This document shows positions 32,793 through 40,796 of a stretch of 64,000 bases of DNA, one piece after another (positions within the stretch are counted from its first letter, which is position 1; every line of letters starts with the position of its first letter). Made by a program: the position numbers and the translations under genes. Location of the stretch: assembly GCA_020634855.1 (NCBI GenBank), contig JACKAU010000012.1, positions 248,001 through 312,000 on the forward strand, given 5' to 3'. The notes under the pieces were generated by a model. That model was given only the letters and a program-made list of their open reading frames with translations. It did not search any database and was not told the origin of the DNA. This stretch comes from Anaerolineales bacterium (lineage in GTDB: Bacteria; Chloroflexota; Anaerolineae; 4572-78; J111).

Positions 32793-32969
32793 ATGCCAAA
32801 GAGAACATATCAACCTAAACGGCGTCGCCGAGCGAGAGTGCATGGCTTTCGATCACGTATGTCTACCAGCAACGGGCGCAGAGTTCTGAAAACTCGCCGC
32901 TTACGTGGACGCAAATCTCTGGCGGTGCAACGTCCCCATCCGAAACGCACTAATTGGAATGCCGACTGA
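32793..32969 (+). CDS. rpmH: 50S ribosomal protein L34
   Basis: The 58-residue basic protein begins MPKRTYQPKRRRRARVHGF and includes RMSTSNGRRVLKTRRLRGRKSL, the L34 signature. The tail RPHPKRTNWNAD is a little longer than the 44-50 residues usual for L34. The start follows AGAGG at 10 nt; the upstream extension to 32727 overlaps the promoters. It is the first gene of the rpmH-rnpA-yidD-yidC-jag operon. Confidence 0.97.
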   Translation: MPKRTYQPKRRRRARVHGFRSRMSTSNGRRVLKTRRLRGRKSLAVQRPHPKRTNWNAD

Positions 32970-33034
32970 TAGAGTTGAACTTATTCAAGCTGGGCTGAGT
33001 ATGTAGCTTATGTTGAGTAAGTTCTCTCGATTTC

Positions 33035-33370
33035 ATGAAACGTAAATACCGTTTGCGCCGCAGCAGCGATTTTCACCGCGTGCGGCAGGTTGGTAAATCA
33101 AATGCCAGCTCCCTCATGGTGCTGGCATTTCTACAGAATGAATTAGAGCATAGTCGTTTTGGATTTGTCGTTAGTAAACGGCTGGGTAATGCGGTTCAAC
33201 GGAATAAAATCAAGCGGCGAATGCGAGAAGCTGTCCGGTTACGATTGTCTCAGATTAAACCGGGCTTTGATATGGTTATCATTGCCCGTAAGCCGGCCAG
33301 TTCGGCTACTTTCAAAGCCATTGATCAATCGCTAGTCCGCTTATTGGAAGCAAGCCAGTTGCTGATGTGA
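33035..33370 (+). CDS. rnpA: Ribonuclease P protein component
   Basis: The 111-residue basic protein begins MKRKYRLRRSSDFHRVRQVGKS and contains RFGFVVSKRLGNAVQRNKIKRRMREAVR, the RNR motif of RnpA that binds the RNase P RNA and pre-tRNA leader. It acts in 5' maturation of tRNAs. It lies between rpmH and yidD in the conserved order. Confidence 0.96.
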   Translation: MKRKYRLRRSSDFHRVRQVGKSNASSLMVLAFLQNELEHSRFGFVVSKRLGNAVQRNKIKRRMREAVRLRLSQIKPGFDMVIIARKPASSATFKAIDQSLVRLLEASQLLM

Positions 33371-33396
33371 TGTTGGACTAGGTGAGTAAAAATTCA

Positions 33397-33606
33397 ATGA
33401 AATATTTAGCCTTGGGTTTAATTCGGTTTTATCAAAAGTTTATTTCGCCGACGTTGCCTTCGGCGTGCCGTTTTGAGCCAACATGTTCGCACTATGGCTA
33501 TGAAGCCATCCAGAAGTATGGATTTTTTAAGGGCGGTTGGATGGCCATTAAACGCATTGGCCGGTGCCACCCCTTTCACCCTGGCGGATATGATCCTGTT
33601 CCATAA
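33397..33606 (+). CDS. yidD: YidD membrane protein insertion efficiency factor
   Basis: The 69-residue protein has LGLIRFYQKFISPTLPSACRFEPTCSHYGYEAIQKYGFFKGGWMAIKRIGRCHPFHPGGYDPVP, here described by its three landmarks FYQKFISP, CRFEPTCS and RCHPF-GGYDPVP. The conserved cysteines are intact. It helps YidC-dependent insertion. The ATG at 33397 has AGGTGA upstream; an alternative GTG at 33382 adds five residues. It precedes yidC directly. Confidence 0.93.
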   Translation: MKYLALGLIRFYQKFISPTLPSACRFEPTCSHYGYEAIQKYGFFKGGWMAIKRIGRCHPFHPGGYDPVP

Positions 33607-33646
33607 AGCGTAAACAGTTTGGCCTAGTTATGAGGATATAAATATT

Positions 33647-35023
33647 TTGCGGACATTAAAGTTATTGGTATTTGTTATGAGTGTGGTGGGGTTGGCAAGC
33701 CTGCTAATCTTAAGCCAACCGGCAACCGCCGCCCCGCCTGATGCTCCAGACAAGATCGACCCGCTTGCTCAACAAGATGGTGTTACTATAGAGAAGCTGG
33801 CCAGCAAAGATGTGGTTGCTCTTGGAAGTGTTGTTTCTTACACGATTAAAATTAAGAATGACAGTGGTCAGGCCATAGAGGCAACATTAACGGATGAACT
33901 GCCTGAACTGCCCGATGGATTAGCTTTGCAAACAGACTCTATTACCACCACAATCGGCACGGTGGAGGCCCAGCATAATGCAGTTTTGTGGTCCGGCAAT
34001 TTAGAGAATGGTGATGAAGCAACAATTTTATATTCGGCTATTCCGCCTACAACCTCTTCCCCCCAAGAAAACCTGGAAAACACGGCTATTCTAAAATACG
34101 GTGAGACTACCCGGCAAGCTACGGCCAGTATTAATACCGAGCCGCCTTCACTAGGCATTTGGGGACGTTTTGTAAACTTTATCGCCACAGCTTTGGTCTT
34201 TTTCGATAAATCCCTAGCATCAATTGGCGTGCCTTATGCGTTTGGCTTTGCCATCATTCTGTTTACGCTTTTGGTTCGAGGGGCCACATTTCCCCTTAAC
34301 ATGCAGCAAATAAAATCCTCAAAGGCGATGCAGGAACTTCAGCCAAAATTAAAAGAGCTGCAAGAGAAGCATAAAGGGGATAAAGAAAAGCTGGCTCAAG
34401 AGCAGATGCGGTTGTATAAAGAACACGGGGTGAATCCCTTGGGTGGCTGTTTGCCGATGCTGGTCCAAATGCCCATTTGGATCGCTCTCTATCGGGCCTT
34501 GATCCAACTTTCCAGCCAGGGGTTACTCACCGAGGGCTTTTTCTGGATCCCAAGTCTGTCTGGTCCGGTTTCCTCTTGGGGCGGCGGTCTCGACTGGTTG
34601 TGGCCGTTACCGCCCTCGATAGGTTGGCCCAGTGCCTTGGCCTATCTGGTTATGCCCGTTCTGTTGGTTGTATCCCAACTTTACATGCAGAATTTAATGA
34701 CTCCCCCTTCCACCGATCCGAGCCAGGCCCAAGTTCAGAGCATTATGAAATTTATGCCTCTGATGTTTGGCTACTTTGCCTTGATTGTGCCGTCGGGTCT
34801 CACACTTTATTGGTTTACAAGTAATGTTTTAGGGGTAGCTCAACACTATTTCACTAAAACCCAATTTGACACCAAATCTAAGACTTCTGAGCCACCGGTA
34901 GGTTCAAGCGCTCCGGTGCCGGCCTCTGCCTCTTCCTCTACCTCGCTTCCAGGTGCTACCTCAGAAGGAGATGATAAAGGAAAAAATGTTAAATCGAAAC
35001 GAAAGTCTAGACGTAAGCGCTAA
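33647..35023 (+). CDS. yidC: YidC/Oxa1-family membrane protein insertase with N-terminal DUF11-like domain
   Basis: Residues 1-28 are a signal peptide. Residues about 45-160 form an Ig-like DUF11-type domain (VTIEKLASKDVVALGSVVSY, a TLTDELPELPDGL turn and an ATASINTEP end strand) that takes the place of the P1 domain of proteobacterial YidC. The insertase core follows (SIGVPYAFGFAIILFTLLVRG with the conserved membrane Arg, GCLPMLVQMPIWIALYRAL, FMPLMFGYFALIVPSGLTLYWFTSN). A Lys/Arg tail (KSKRKSRRKR) resembles ribosome-binding tails. Start is TTG 33647 after TGAGGA. It inserts membrane proteins together with Sec. Confidence 0.93.
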   Translation: MRTLKLLVFVMSVVGLASLLILSQPATAAPPDAPDKIDPLAQQDGVTIEKLASKDVVALGSVVSYTIKIKNDSGQAIEATLTDELPELPDGLALQTDSITTTIGTVEAQHNAVLWSGNLENGDEATILYSAIPPTTSSPQENLENTAILKYGETTRQATASINTEPPSLGIWGRFVNFIATALVFFDKSLASIGVPYAFGFAIILFTLLVRGATFPLNMQQIKSSKAMQELQPKLKELQEKHKGDKEKLAQEQMRLYKEHGVNPLGGCLPMLVQMPIWIALYRALIQLSSQGLLTEGFFWIPSLSGPVSSWGGGLDWLWPLPPSIGWPSALAYLVMPVLLVVSQLYMQNLMTPPSTDPSQAQVQSIMKFMPLMFGYFALIVPSGLTLYWFTSNVLGVAQHYFTKTQFDTKSKTSEPPVGSSAPVPASASSSTSLPGATSEGDDKGKNVKSKRKSRRKR

Positions 35024-35840
35024 AACTGTTGAGGAAGCTATTGAACAAGGATTACAGGCCTTAGATCTACCCCGCGATCAAGTTGAAATCAAAATTATAA
35101 ACGAAGGCAAACGTGGGATTTTTGGGATAGGATCTGAAGAGGCGGTCGTCCGCCTGACCCCTAAAGCACAGGTCGCTGAACCTTTACAAGAAAATAGTAA
35201 TCCCCCAGTTGAGAGAGCCTCTCCGGATTTGGAAGAAGCCGCAACTTTGGCCTCACCAGAGGCAGACTATGATGATAGTGAGCCTGAAGAAGAAACGTTG
35301 GTGATTTCTTCCACATCGATCCAAGAGGTTGAAGAAGGAATCAACCCATCGGTCGAAATCAAAGCGGAAGGTGAAGTTGCCGAATTAGCCAAGCGTTGTT
35401 TGGAAGAATTACTACAGCATATGGGCATCGAAGCTGAGGTTACCCCTCGCATTGCCACCGATTTGGTTGATCCCGGTGAGGAGCCGCCGCTGGTCTTAGA
35501 TGTTACGGGCAATGATTTGGGAATTCTAATTGGCCGGCGCAGCGAAACCTTACAAGCGTTGCAGTATATGGTTCGCCTGATGGTGAGCAAAGAGCTACAA
35601 AGCTGGCAGCGCATCGTGGTCGATGTTGAGTCCTACCGGGCCCGTCGTCGCCGCTCTCTATATCAAATGGCGAAACGCATGGCCGAACGCGCTGTCTCCA
35701 GTGGTGAGCGGGTGGTCATGGAGTCGATGCCGGCCTATGACCGCCGCATTATTCATGTGGCTTTACGTGATCATCCTGACGTTTTTACCAAGAGCATCGG
35801 GCGAGAAAGTAATCGCAAGGTTACGATTATTCCTAAATAG
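34986..35840 (+). CDS. jag: Jag/KhpB RNA-binding protein
   Basis: The 284-residue protein has an N-terminal Jag_N domain (SLDVSAKTVEEAIEQGLQALDL, KRGIFGIGSEEAVV), an acidic linker of about 110 residues, a KH domain (VLDVTGNDLGILIGRRSETLQALQYMVRLM) and a C-terminal R3H domain (SYRARRRRSLYQMAKRMAERA ... RRIIHVALRDHPDVFTKSIGRESNRKV). It binds RNA and is usually encoded after yidC. The start at 34986 follows AAAGGA and overlaps the yidC end by 38 bp, so the two are translationally coupled. Confidence 0.93.
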   Translation: MLNRNESLDVSAKTVEEAIEQGLQALDLPRDQVEIKIINEGKRGIFGIGSEEAVVRLTPKAQVAEPLQENSNPPVERASPDLEEAATLASPEADYDDSEPEEETLVISSTSIQEVEEGINPSVEIKAEGEVAELAKRCLEELLQHMGIEAEVTPRIATDLVDPGEEPPLVLDVTGNDLGILIGRRSETLQALQYMVRLMVSKELQSWQRIVVDVESYRARRRRSLYQMAKRMAERAVSSGERVVMESMPAYDRRIIHVALRDHPDVFTKSIGRESNRKVTIIPK

Positions 35841-35877
35841 AATGCTCACCAACCCAATCAACCTAACGCGCAGATCG

Positions 35878-35921
35878 CTCCGGCACATTTGCCAATTCCC
35901 CTTTGTGCCGGAGTTTTGTTT
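35878..35921 (+). terminator. Intrinsic terminator of the rpmH-jag operon
   Basis: CTCCGGCACA and TGTGCCGGAG form a perfect 10-bp stem, followed by TTTTGTTT. Confidence 0.85.
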
Positions 35922-36021
35922 CACCCGCTGCGAAATTACTACAGTTTAGGTCGATCGCCGCCAAGAGGTGACTTCAACCTAAACATTATGAACCCTATCC
36001 GCGCCTGAAAAGAGCTTGACG

Positions 36022-36873
36022 ATGATTCACCCAACCGATAGGACATATCTGCTCATCGGACATGTCACGAAAGATATCTTAACTAACGGTGAGTTTACTA
36101 ACGGGGGAACCGTTACCTATGGTTCGGTGGTAGCCAAACAGTTAGATTGGAACCCGGTTGTTGTAACCGCCGCCGGGCCGGATTTTTCACCGCCGCCCTA
36201 TCTGGCCGATGTTGAATGGCATATCTTACCCGCGCCCCACACTACCACCTTCCGTAACGAATACGATGCTTTAGGTAACCGCCGGCAAACCATTGGCCCT
36301 ATTGCTCGACCCATCCAGGCCGAAGATATTCCAACGGCCTATCGCCAAGCGCCGATTGTTCACCTGTGTCCACTGGACCAGGAAGTGCCGGCCTCGATCA
36401 CGTCTATTTTCGAGCAGTCGCTGTTGATTGCAACGCCTCAAGGTTGGATGCGCCAGTGGGATAAGCAAGGTGTTGTCTCCCGTTGTGATTGGCTTCAAGC
36501 TGGTGAGGTTCTGCCTCAGATAACCGCAGCCATCATTAGTATCGAAGATATCGAGGGCGATTGGACCATCGCCGAGCAATGGGCGGCATTGGCCCAGGTC
36601 CTGATTGTAACTCAGGGGGCTGAAGGCTGCACGATTTTTGAGCAGGGGGAGCGGCTCACCGTGCCGCCCCGTCCGGCCAGCCCGGTCGATCCAACCGGCG
36701 CGGGTGATGTGTTTGCCACCGCTTTTGCCATCCGGCTGTCTGAAACCGGTAACCTGTGGCAGTCGGCGCGATTTGCCAATGTGACGGCCTCGATGGCTAT
36801 CGAACGTTTTGGGGCGGTCGGAGCGCCTTACCGGGCTGAGGTTGAGACGTACCTGCGAGAAAATCCGGTTTAA
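36022..36873 (+). CDS. PfkB-family carbohydrate kinase
   Basis: The 283-residue protein has the ribokinase fold with the PfkB signature 2, PVDPTGAGDVFATAFAIRL, containing the catalytic Asp and anion hole GAGD. LIVTQGAEGCTIFEQGERL precedes it. The N-terminal lid (LLIGHVTKDILTNGEFTNGGTVTYGS) is the GG-containing sugar or nucleoside site. The start at ATG 36022 has AAGAG upstream; a TTG two codons before is possible. Substrate unknown. It lies between jag and parA. Confidence 0.85.
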   Translation: MIHPTDRTYLLIGHVTKDILTNGEFTNGGTVTYGSVVAKQLDWNPVVVTAAGPDFSPPPYLADVEWHILPAPHTTTFRNEYDALGNRRQTIGPIARPIQAEDIPTAYRQAPIVHLCPLDQEVPASITSIFEQSLLIATPQGWMRQWDKQGVVSRCDWLQAGEVLPQITAAIISIEDIEGDWTIAEQWAALAQVLIVTQGAEGCTIFEQGERLTVPPRPASPVDPTGAGDVFATAFAIRLSETGNLWQSARFANVTASMAIERFGAVGAPYRAEVETYLRENPV

Positions 36874-36919
36874 GCATCGCTCGCTCCATTTTTGTTGAAC
36901 TGTCACAAATTTTCAAATT

Positions 36920-36948
36920 TTGTTTGTGCTTTCTGACCATGCTACAAT
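36920..36948 (+). promoter_or_regulatory. Promoter of parAB, probably leaderless
   Basis: TTGTTT and TACAAT are 17 bp apart, and 7 nt separate the -10 from the ATG of parA at 36956. No ribosome site is present. An AT-rich inverted element CACAAATTTTC...TTTGTG just upstream (36904-36928) may be an operator. Confidence 0.55.
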
Positions 36949-36955
36949 TGAGCCT

Positions 36956-37756
36956 ATGACTACAAAGCAACCCGCGTTTATTTACGCCATTGCCAATCAA
37001 AAAGGCGGCGTCGGCAAGACTACCACAGCGGTCAATTTGGCCGCATTTATGGCGGCCCGGCGAGCCAAAGTGCTGATTGTCGATGCCGACTCACAAGGCA
37101 ACGCCACGTCCAGTCTGGGCGTCTCGCTGGCAGATGGGTTGCCTTCGATGTATGATACCCTGATCAACAAAGTTCCGCTGGCTGAGATCATCAGGCCGAC
37201 CTCGCGAGAGCGCCTCTATATTGCCCCGGCCGGGCCGGAATTAGCCGCGGCTGAAGTCGAGATGGTTCAACTTATGGCCCGCGAAATGCTGCTGCAAAAA
37301 GCGCTTCAGCCGGTCATCGATGATTATGATTTTATTATCATTGATACACCACCTAGCCTGGGCCTGCTGACTGTCAATGCATTAACGGCCTGCAATCAGG
37401 GCGTTATTATTCCGGTGCAATGCGAATATCTGGCCTTAGAGGGTTTAGGCCAGCTAATGCATACCATTAATCTGGTTCAGGAAAATTTAAACCCCGCCTT
37501 GCAAGTAGCCGGGGTCGTGATGACGATGTATGATGTGCGCACCAATTTGGCGGCTGATGTGGTTAAAGAAGTTAAGGAACACTTTCCGGAACAGTTCTTT
37601 AATGCCATCATTCCTCGCAATATCCGGTTGAGTGAAGCCCCTAGCTACGGGGAAGATATCCTGGCTTACGCCCCCAACTCAACCGGTTGTGTCGCTTATC
37701 AAAAACTGACCGAAGAATTATTAAGTCGAGTCCGTCGCCAAATGGTTGGGGCTTAG
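36956..37756 (+). CDS. parA: Chromosome-partitioning ATPase ParA/Soj
   Basis: The 266-residue protein has the deviant Walker A motif ANQKGGVGKTTTAVNLAA, followed by VLIVDADSQGNATSSLG, IIIDTPPSLGLLTVNAL and the C-terminal PRNIRLSEAPSYG patch typical of chromosomal Soj proteins. ATP-dependent DNA binding positions ParB-bound origins. Start at 36956 rather than the in-frame ATG at 36920, because homology begins there and the promoter overlaps the longer version. ParB follows after 15 bp. Confidence 0.96.
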   Translation: MTTKQPAFIYAIANQKGGVGKTTTAVNLAAFMAARRAKVLIVDADSQGNATSSLGVSLADGLPSMYDTLINKVPLAEIIRPTSRERLYIAPAGPELAAAEVEMVQLMAREMLLQKALQPVIDDYDFIIIDTPPSLGLLTVNALTACNQGVIIPVQCEYLALEGLGQLMHTINLVQENLNPALQVAGVVMTMYDVRTNLAADVVKEVKEHFPEQFFNAIIPRNIRLSEAPSYGEDILAYAPNSTGCVAYQKLTEELLSRVRRQMVGA

Positions 37757-37771
37757 AAGGAACGAGAAGTT

Positions 37772-38644
37772 ATGACTAAAAGGCGTGGCCTGGGTAAAGG
37801 GTTAAGCGCATTAATCCCTCATTCAGATGACTCAGATGCCGAGCTGTCGGCCGGTGCGCTCGAGATTCCGGTCGATCAAATTGCGCCCAATCCGCACCAA
37901 CCTCGCCAGGAGTTTGACGAAATCCAGCTCCGTGAATTAGCCGACTCCATCAACGAGCATGGTCTGATCCAGCCGCTGATTGTAACCCAAGTGGGATTGA
38001 GCTATCAGTTGATCGCCGGGGAGCGGCGCTGGCGAGCCAGCCAGTTGGCCGGATTGGAAACGGTGCCCGTCATTGTCAAAGAGACAACGCCACAGCAGAT
38101 GTTAGAGTTGGCTTTGGTTGAAAACATTCAACGGGCCGACTTAAACCCTCTGGAAGAGGCGCGGGCTTATGCCCAACTAATGGAGGAGTTTGGCCTCACT
38201 CAGGAGGCTGTGGCCGAGCGAGTCAGTAAGAGCCGGACTGCTGTGGCCAACACCGTCCGGCTGTTGAACTTAAACGATGAAACCAAGGCGGCTTTGGCCT
38301 CTGGAACCATTACCGAAGGCCACGCTCGGGCGCTACTTAGTCTCAAGAGTGATCGAGACCAATTGAGAGCTTTGGCAACCATTATCGAGAAAAGCTTAAC
38401 GGTACGCCAAACGGAAGCATTGGTCAAACAAATGCTCAGCGGCGATCAACCGGCGAAACCTAAACGTCCCCCGCTAACACCCCATGATAAGGCTATGCTG
38501 GAAAAATTTGAGTCCAGGCTCGGCACCCGAGTGGAATTATCTCGCGCTGAAGAAGAGACGGGGAAATTGACCATCCACTTCTACTCGGAGGAAGAACTCC
38601 AGGCTATTTTCAATGCCATTTTAGGGAATGATGCGCAGCTGTAG
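37772..38644 (+). CDS. parB: Chromosome-partitioning protein ParB/Spo0J
   Basis: The 290-residue protein begins MTKRRGLGKGLSALIP, the N-terminal ParA-stimulating peptide. The ParB/CTPase domain follows with NPHQPRQEFDEIQLRELADSI and IAGERRWRASQLAGL, where ERRWRA is the CTP/parS box. Then come LVENIQRADLNPLEEARAYAQL and the HTH (TQEAVAERVSKSRTAVANTVRLLNL). The C-terminus dimerises. I saw no clear parS site (TGTTTCACGTGAAACA type) in the window. Confidence 0.96.
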   Translation: MTKRRGLGKGLSALIPHSDDSDAELSAGALEIPVDQIAPNPHQPRQEFDEIQLRELADSINEHGLIQPLIVTQVGLSYQLIAGERRWRASQLAGLETVPVIVKETTPQQMLELALVENIQRADLNPLEEARAYAQLMEEFGLTQEAVAERVSKSRTAVANTVRLLNLNDETKAALASGTITEGHARALLSLKSDRDQLRALATIIEKSLTVRQTEALVKQMLSGDQPAKPKRPPLTPHDKAMLEKFESRLGTRVELSRAEEETGKLTIHFYSEEELQAIFNAILGNDAQL

Positions 38645-38661
38645 AAATTGTACCCGATTTT

Positions 38662-39435
38662 TTACAACATCAGAACGGGCGCCGGCACATTAATCAGAAG
38701 TAAACTAACAATGACCGCGCTGGCAAAACTGGTGATCACTTTGGTCGTAACGGCCGTCCGGTTTTCGCGGGCCTGACCCTGGTAGATCATCAGCAGCAAA
38801 CGCGGCAGGAAGATAAACGGGGCGAACAGGCCAAATCCGGTCAAAATCAAGACCATAGCGGTGATTCGCTCGATGCTGCCCAAGACTCGGTCTGAGGTGT
38901 CGATTCTTAAGGTCTGGTTGATTTCCTGTCCCTGCGCCGCCCAAACCGCGACCGTGATTTCCGCTTCCAAAACGGGGGCGGTACTAATGAGCGCCGACAG
39001 TCCAATTAAATAGGCCATCAATCGGTATTGGTTAGGGGCATCTAATGTTGGCAGCAAAGCTAAAGTGCTAGGCGTCCAACCCGTAGCAGCCCAAGCAATC
39101 AAAGCAATTAAAATCACATGGGCCAACTGGTCTAAGAAAAGTAAGAGTAACCCTTTACCTTTCGTATTATCGGTAAATACAAAAGTTCTAAATTGGTCGA
39201 TAAAAAGGTGTCCAATAAAAAGGACAATCATCCAGACCCACCAGTTTGGAATTGTGCCCCAGGTTAAAATAGCCGTAATGAAGGTCACCACGGCCACATG
39301 GATGATTAACCCGATCCAACCCTTTCGTTTAGCCAAAACCAGCCAGTAGGGCTGTAATACAAAGTCACCCACAACGTGACCGAGAAGCAGTTGTAAAAAA
39401 AAGGAAAGTGCAATTTCTGAATTTACAAGTGTCAT
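38662..39435 (-). CDS. DUF3307 membrane protein
   Basis: The 257-residue protein has six to seven membrane helices and the DUF3307 landmarks LLLGHVVGDFVLQPYWLVLAKRKGW, HVAVVTFITA and FIGHLFIDQFRTFVF, with conserved HxxGDFxLQ and HxxIDQ motifs near the membrane face. Function unknown. Its start overlaps the stop of the GAF histidine kinase gene by ATGA, so the two are translationally coupled and may work together. Confidence 0.85.
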   Translation of the reverse strand: MTLVNSEIALSFFLQLLLGHVVGDFVLQPYWLVLAKRKGWIGLIIHVAVVTFITAILTWGTIPNWWVWMIVLFIGHLFIDQFRTFVFTDNTKGKGLLLLFLDQLAHVILIALIAWAATGWTPSTLALLPTLDAPNQYRLMAYLIGLSALISTAPVLEAEITVAVWAAQGQEINQTLRIDTSDRVLGSIERITAMVLILTGFGLFAPFIFLPRLLLMIYQGQARENRTAVTTKVITSFASAVIVSLLLINVPAPVLML

Positions 39436-40703
39436 GTTCTTTTTGAATTCTCGAGTAGATTTTCACGGATGGGTAGGGTAAATATTACCTCTGTCCCTTT
39501 TCCTATTTGAGATTGAATTTTAAGATGGCCGTTGATAGCCTCGATTCTTTCTTGCATGTTAATCATGCCCAAACTGCCTCGTTTATCATATCGTTGGCGA
39601 ACCGCTTGAACGTCAAACCCCTGACCGTTATCCTTAATTTTAACAGTTAGTTGATCATTTTCGTGATCTGGCTGCAATATAATTCCAATCTGAGCATTTC
39701 GCGCATATTTCTTCGCGTTGTTGACGGCTTCTTGAATGACCGCAAAAATGGCGATTTCGGCTCGGCTTGAGAGCCGGTCAACGTCTTGTTTAATGCTCAA
39801 CTTGACTTTGAGTTTGTCTGTTTCCCGCAGCCGTTCGGTATAAACTTCAAGCGCCGGAATTAATCCCTGCGTTTCTAAGGTGATGGGCCGTAAGTTGAAC
39901 AACAGCGTCCGCAGTTGTTTGAGTGTTTTTCGGGCCAGGACCAGTGTCTTGTTTATTTCATCGGGCGCATATTCCGGCGCGCGATCAATTACTTCTTTAA
40001 TGAACTCCATGTTCATGATAATGGCCGCGACAAATTGGGTTGGCCCATCGTGCAAATCTCTGGCCAGTCGCTTACGGACTTCGTCTTCAACAATAACCAG
40101 CTTGTCTCGCTCTTCTTTTAGACTCTTGTATAAGCGAGCATTCTCGATGCTGATAGCGGCTTTACTTGCAAATGAACTGAGCAGCTCCTGCTCAACCGGG
40201 CCGAAATATCGTCCCGGTGTATTTTGCATCACTTGCAGTACGCCGATAAGATTGGTTCGCGAAATCATCGGCACACATATGAGCGAGGTTAACTGAATAT
40301 CAAAGTTGGCAGCGATAATGTGATAATATCGATGATCTTTATTCACGTCATCGACAATGAGCGGTTGTCGATTGGTGGCTACCCAGCCGGCGATACCTTT
40401 GTCAGAAGCAATTCGAGTGCCTTGCAAACTTTCGCCGCCGCCGCCTTCTACCACGGCAAAGACCAATTCGTCAGTTAGTTCATCCAAAAGCAGCAGCGAC
40501 CCGGCCGAGGCGTCGGTTACTTTGACCGCGCCGGCCAATATTTTATGGAGCAACGGATCAAGATTTAATTCCAGCGTAAGCGACCGATCAACTTCGCTGA
40601 TAATATTCAAAATTCTGATACGTTTTTGCGACTCCTTGAGTTCGGCCTCAAGGGCGTTGATCTTGGTCTCAAGCTCTTTTTTTGATTGAAGCGACTCGCT
40701 CAA
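39432..40703 (-). CDS. GAF-domain sensor histidine kinase (NarL-type HisKA_3)
   Basis: The 423-residue protein has an N-terminal coiled coil (KELETKINALEAELKESQKRI), a GAF domain (about 35-190; DASAGSLLLLDELTDELVFAVVEG, ISIENARLY), a dimerisation/phosphoacceptor region RLARDLHDGPTQFVAAIIMNMEFI with the HisKA_3 His, and an ATPase domain (AVIQEAVNNAKKYARNAQIGI, DNGQGFD, GSLGMINMQERIEAI). It lacks membrane helices, so it is a cytoplasmic sensor, although its coupled DUF3307 partner is membrane-bound. No NarL-type regulator is adjacent. Confidence 0.92.
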   Translation of the reverse strand: MSESLQSKKELETKINALEAELKESQKRIRILNIISEVDRSLTLELNLDPLLHKILAGAVKVTDASAGSLLLLDELTDELVFAVVEGGGGESLQGTRIASDKGIAGWVATNRQPLIVDDVNKDHRYYHIIAANFDIQLTSLICVPMISRTNLIGVLQVMQNTPGRYFGPVEQELLSSFASKAAISIENARLYKSLKEERDKLVIVEDEVRKRLARDLHDGPTQFVAAIIMNMEFIKEVIDRAPEYAPDEINKTLVLARKTLKQLRTLLFNLRPITLETQGLIPALEVYTERLRETDKLKVKLSIKQDVDRLSSRAEIAIFAVIQEAVNNAKKYARNAQIGIILQPDHENDQLTVKIKDNGQGFDVQAVRQRYDKRGSLGMINMQERIEAINGHLKIQSQIGKGTEVIFTLPIRENLLENSKRT

Positions 40704-40796
40704 GGTTAGACTCTGCCTGTTGGCTTGGTTTCATTACATAACTTAATAGAACGATTTTTTCAATTAAGTAAGCCTAACCCAGTCTAGATAAATTGT

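Noticed and set aside
32069..36955. Replication origin near rpmH/parAB
   Set aside because: Gene order suggests proximity to oriC, but dnaA is absent and I see no cluster of TTATCCACA-like boxes or a clear parS site in these gaps.
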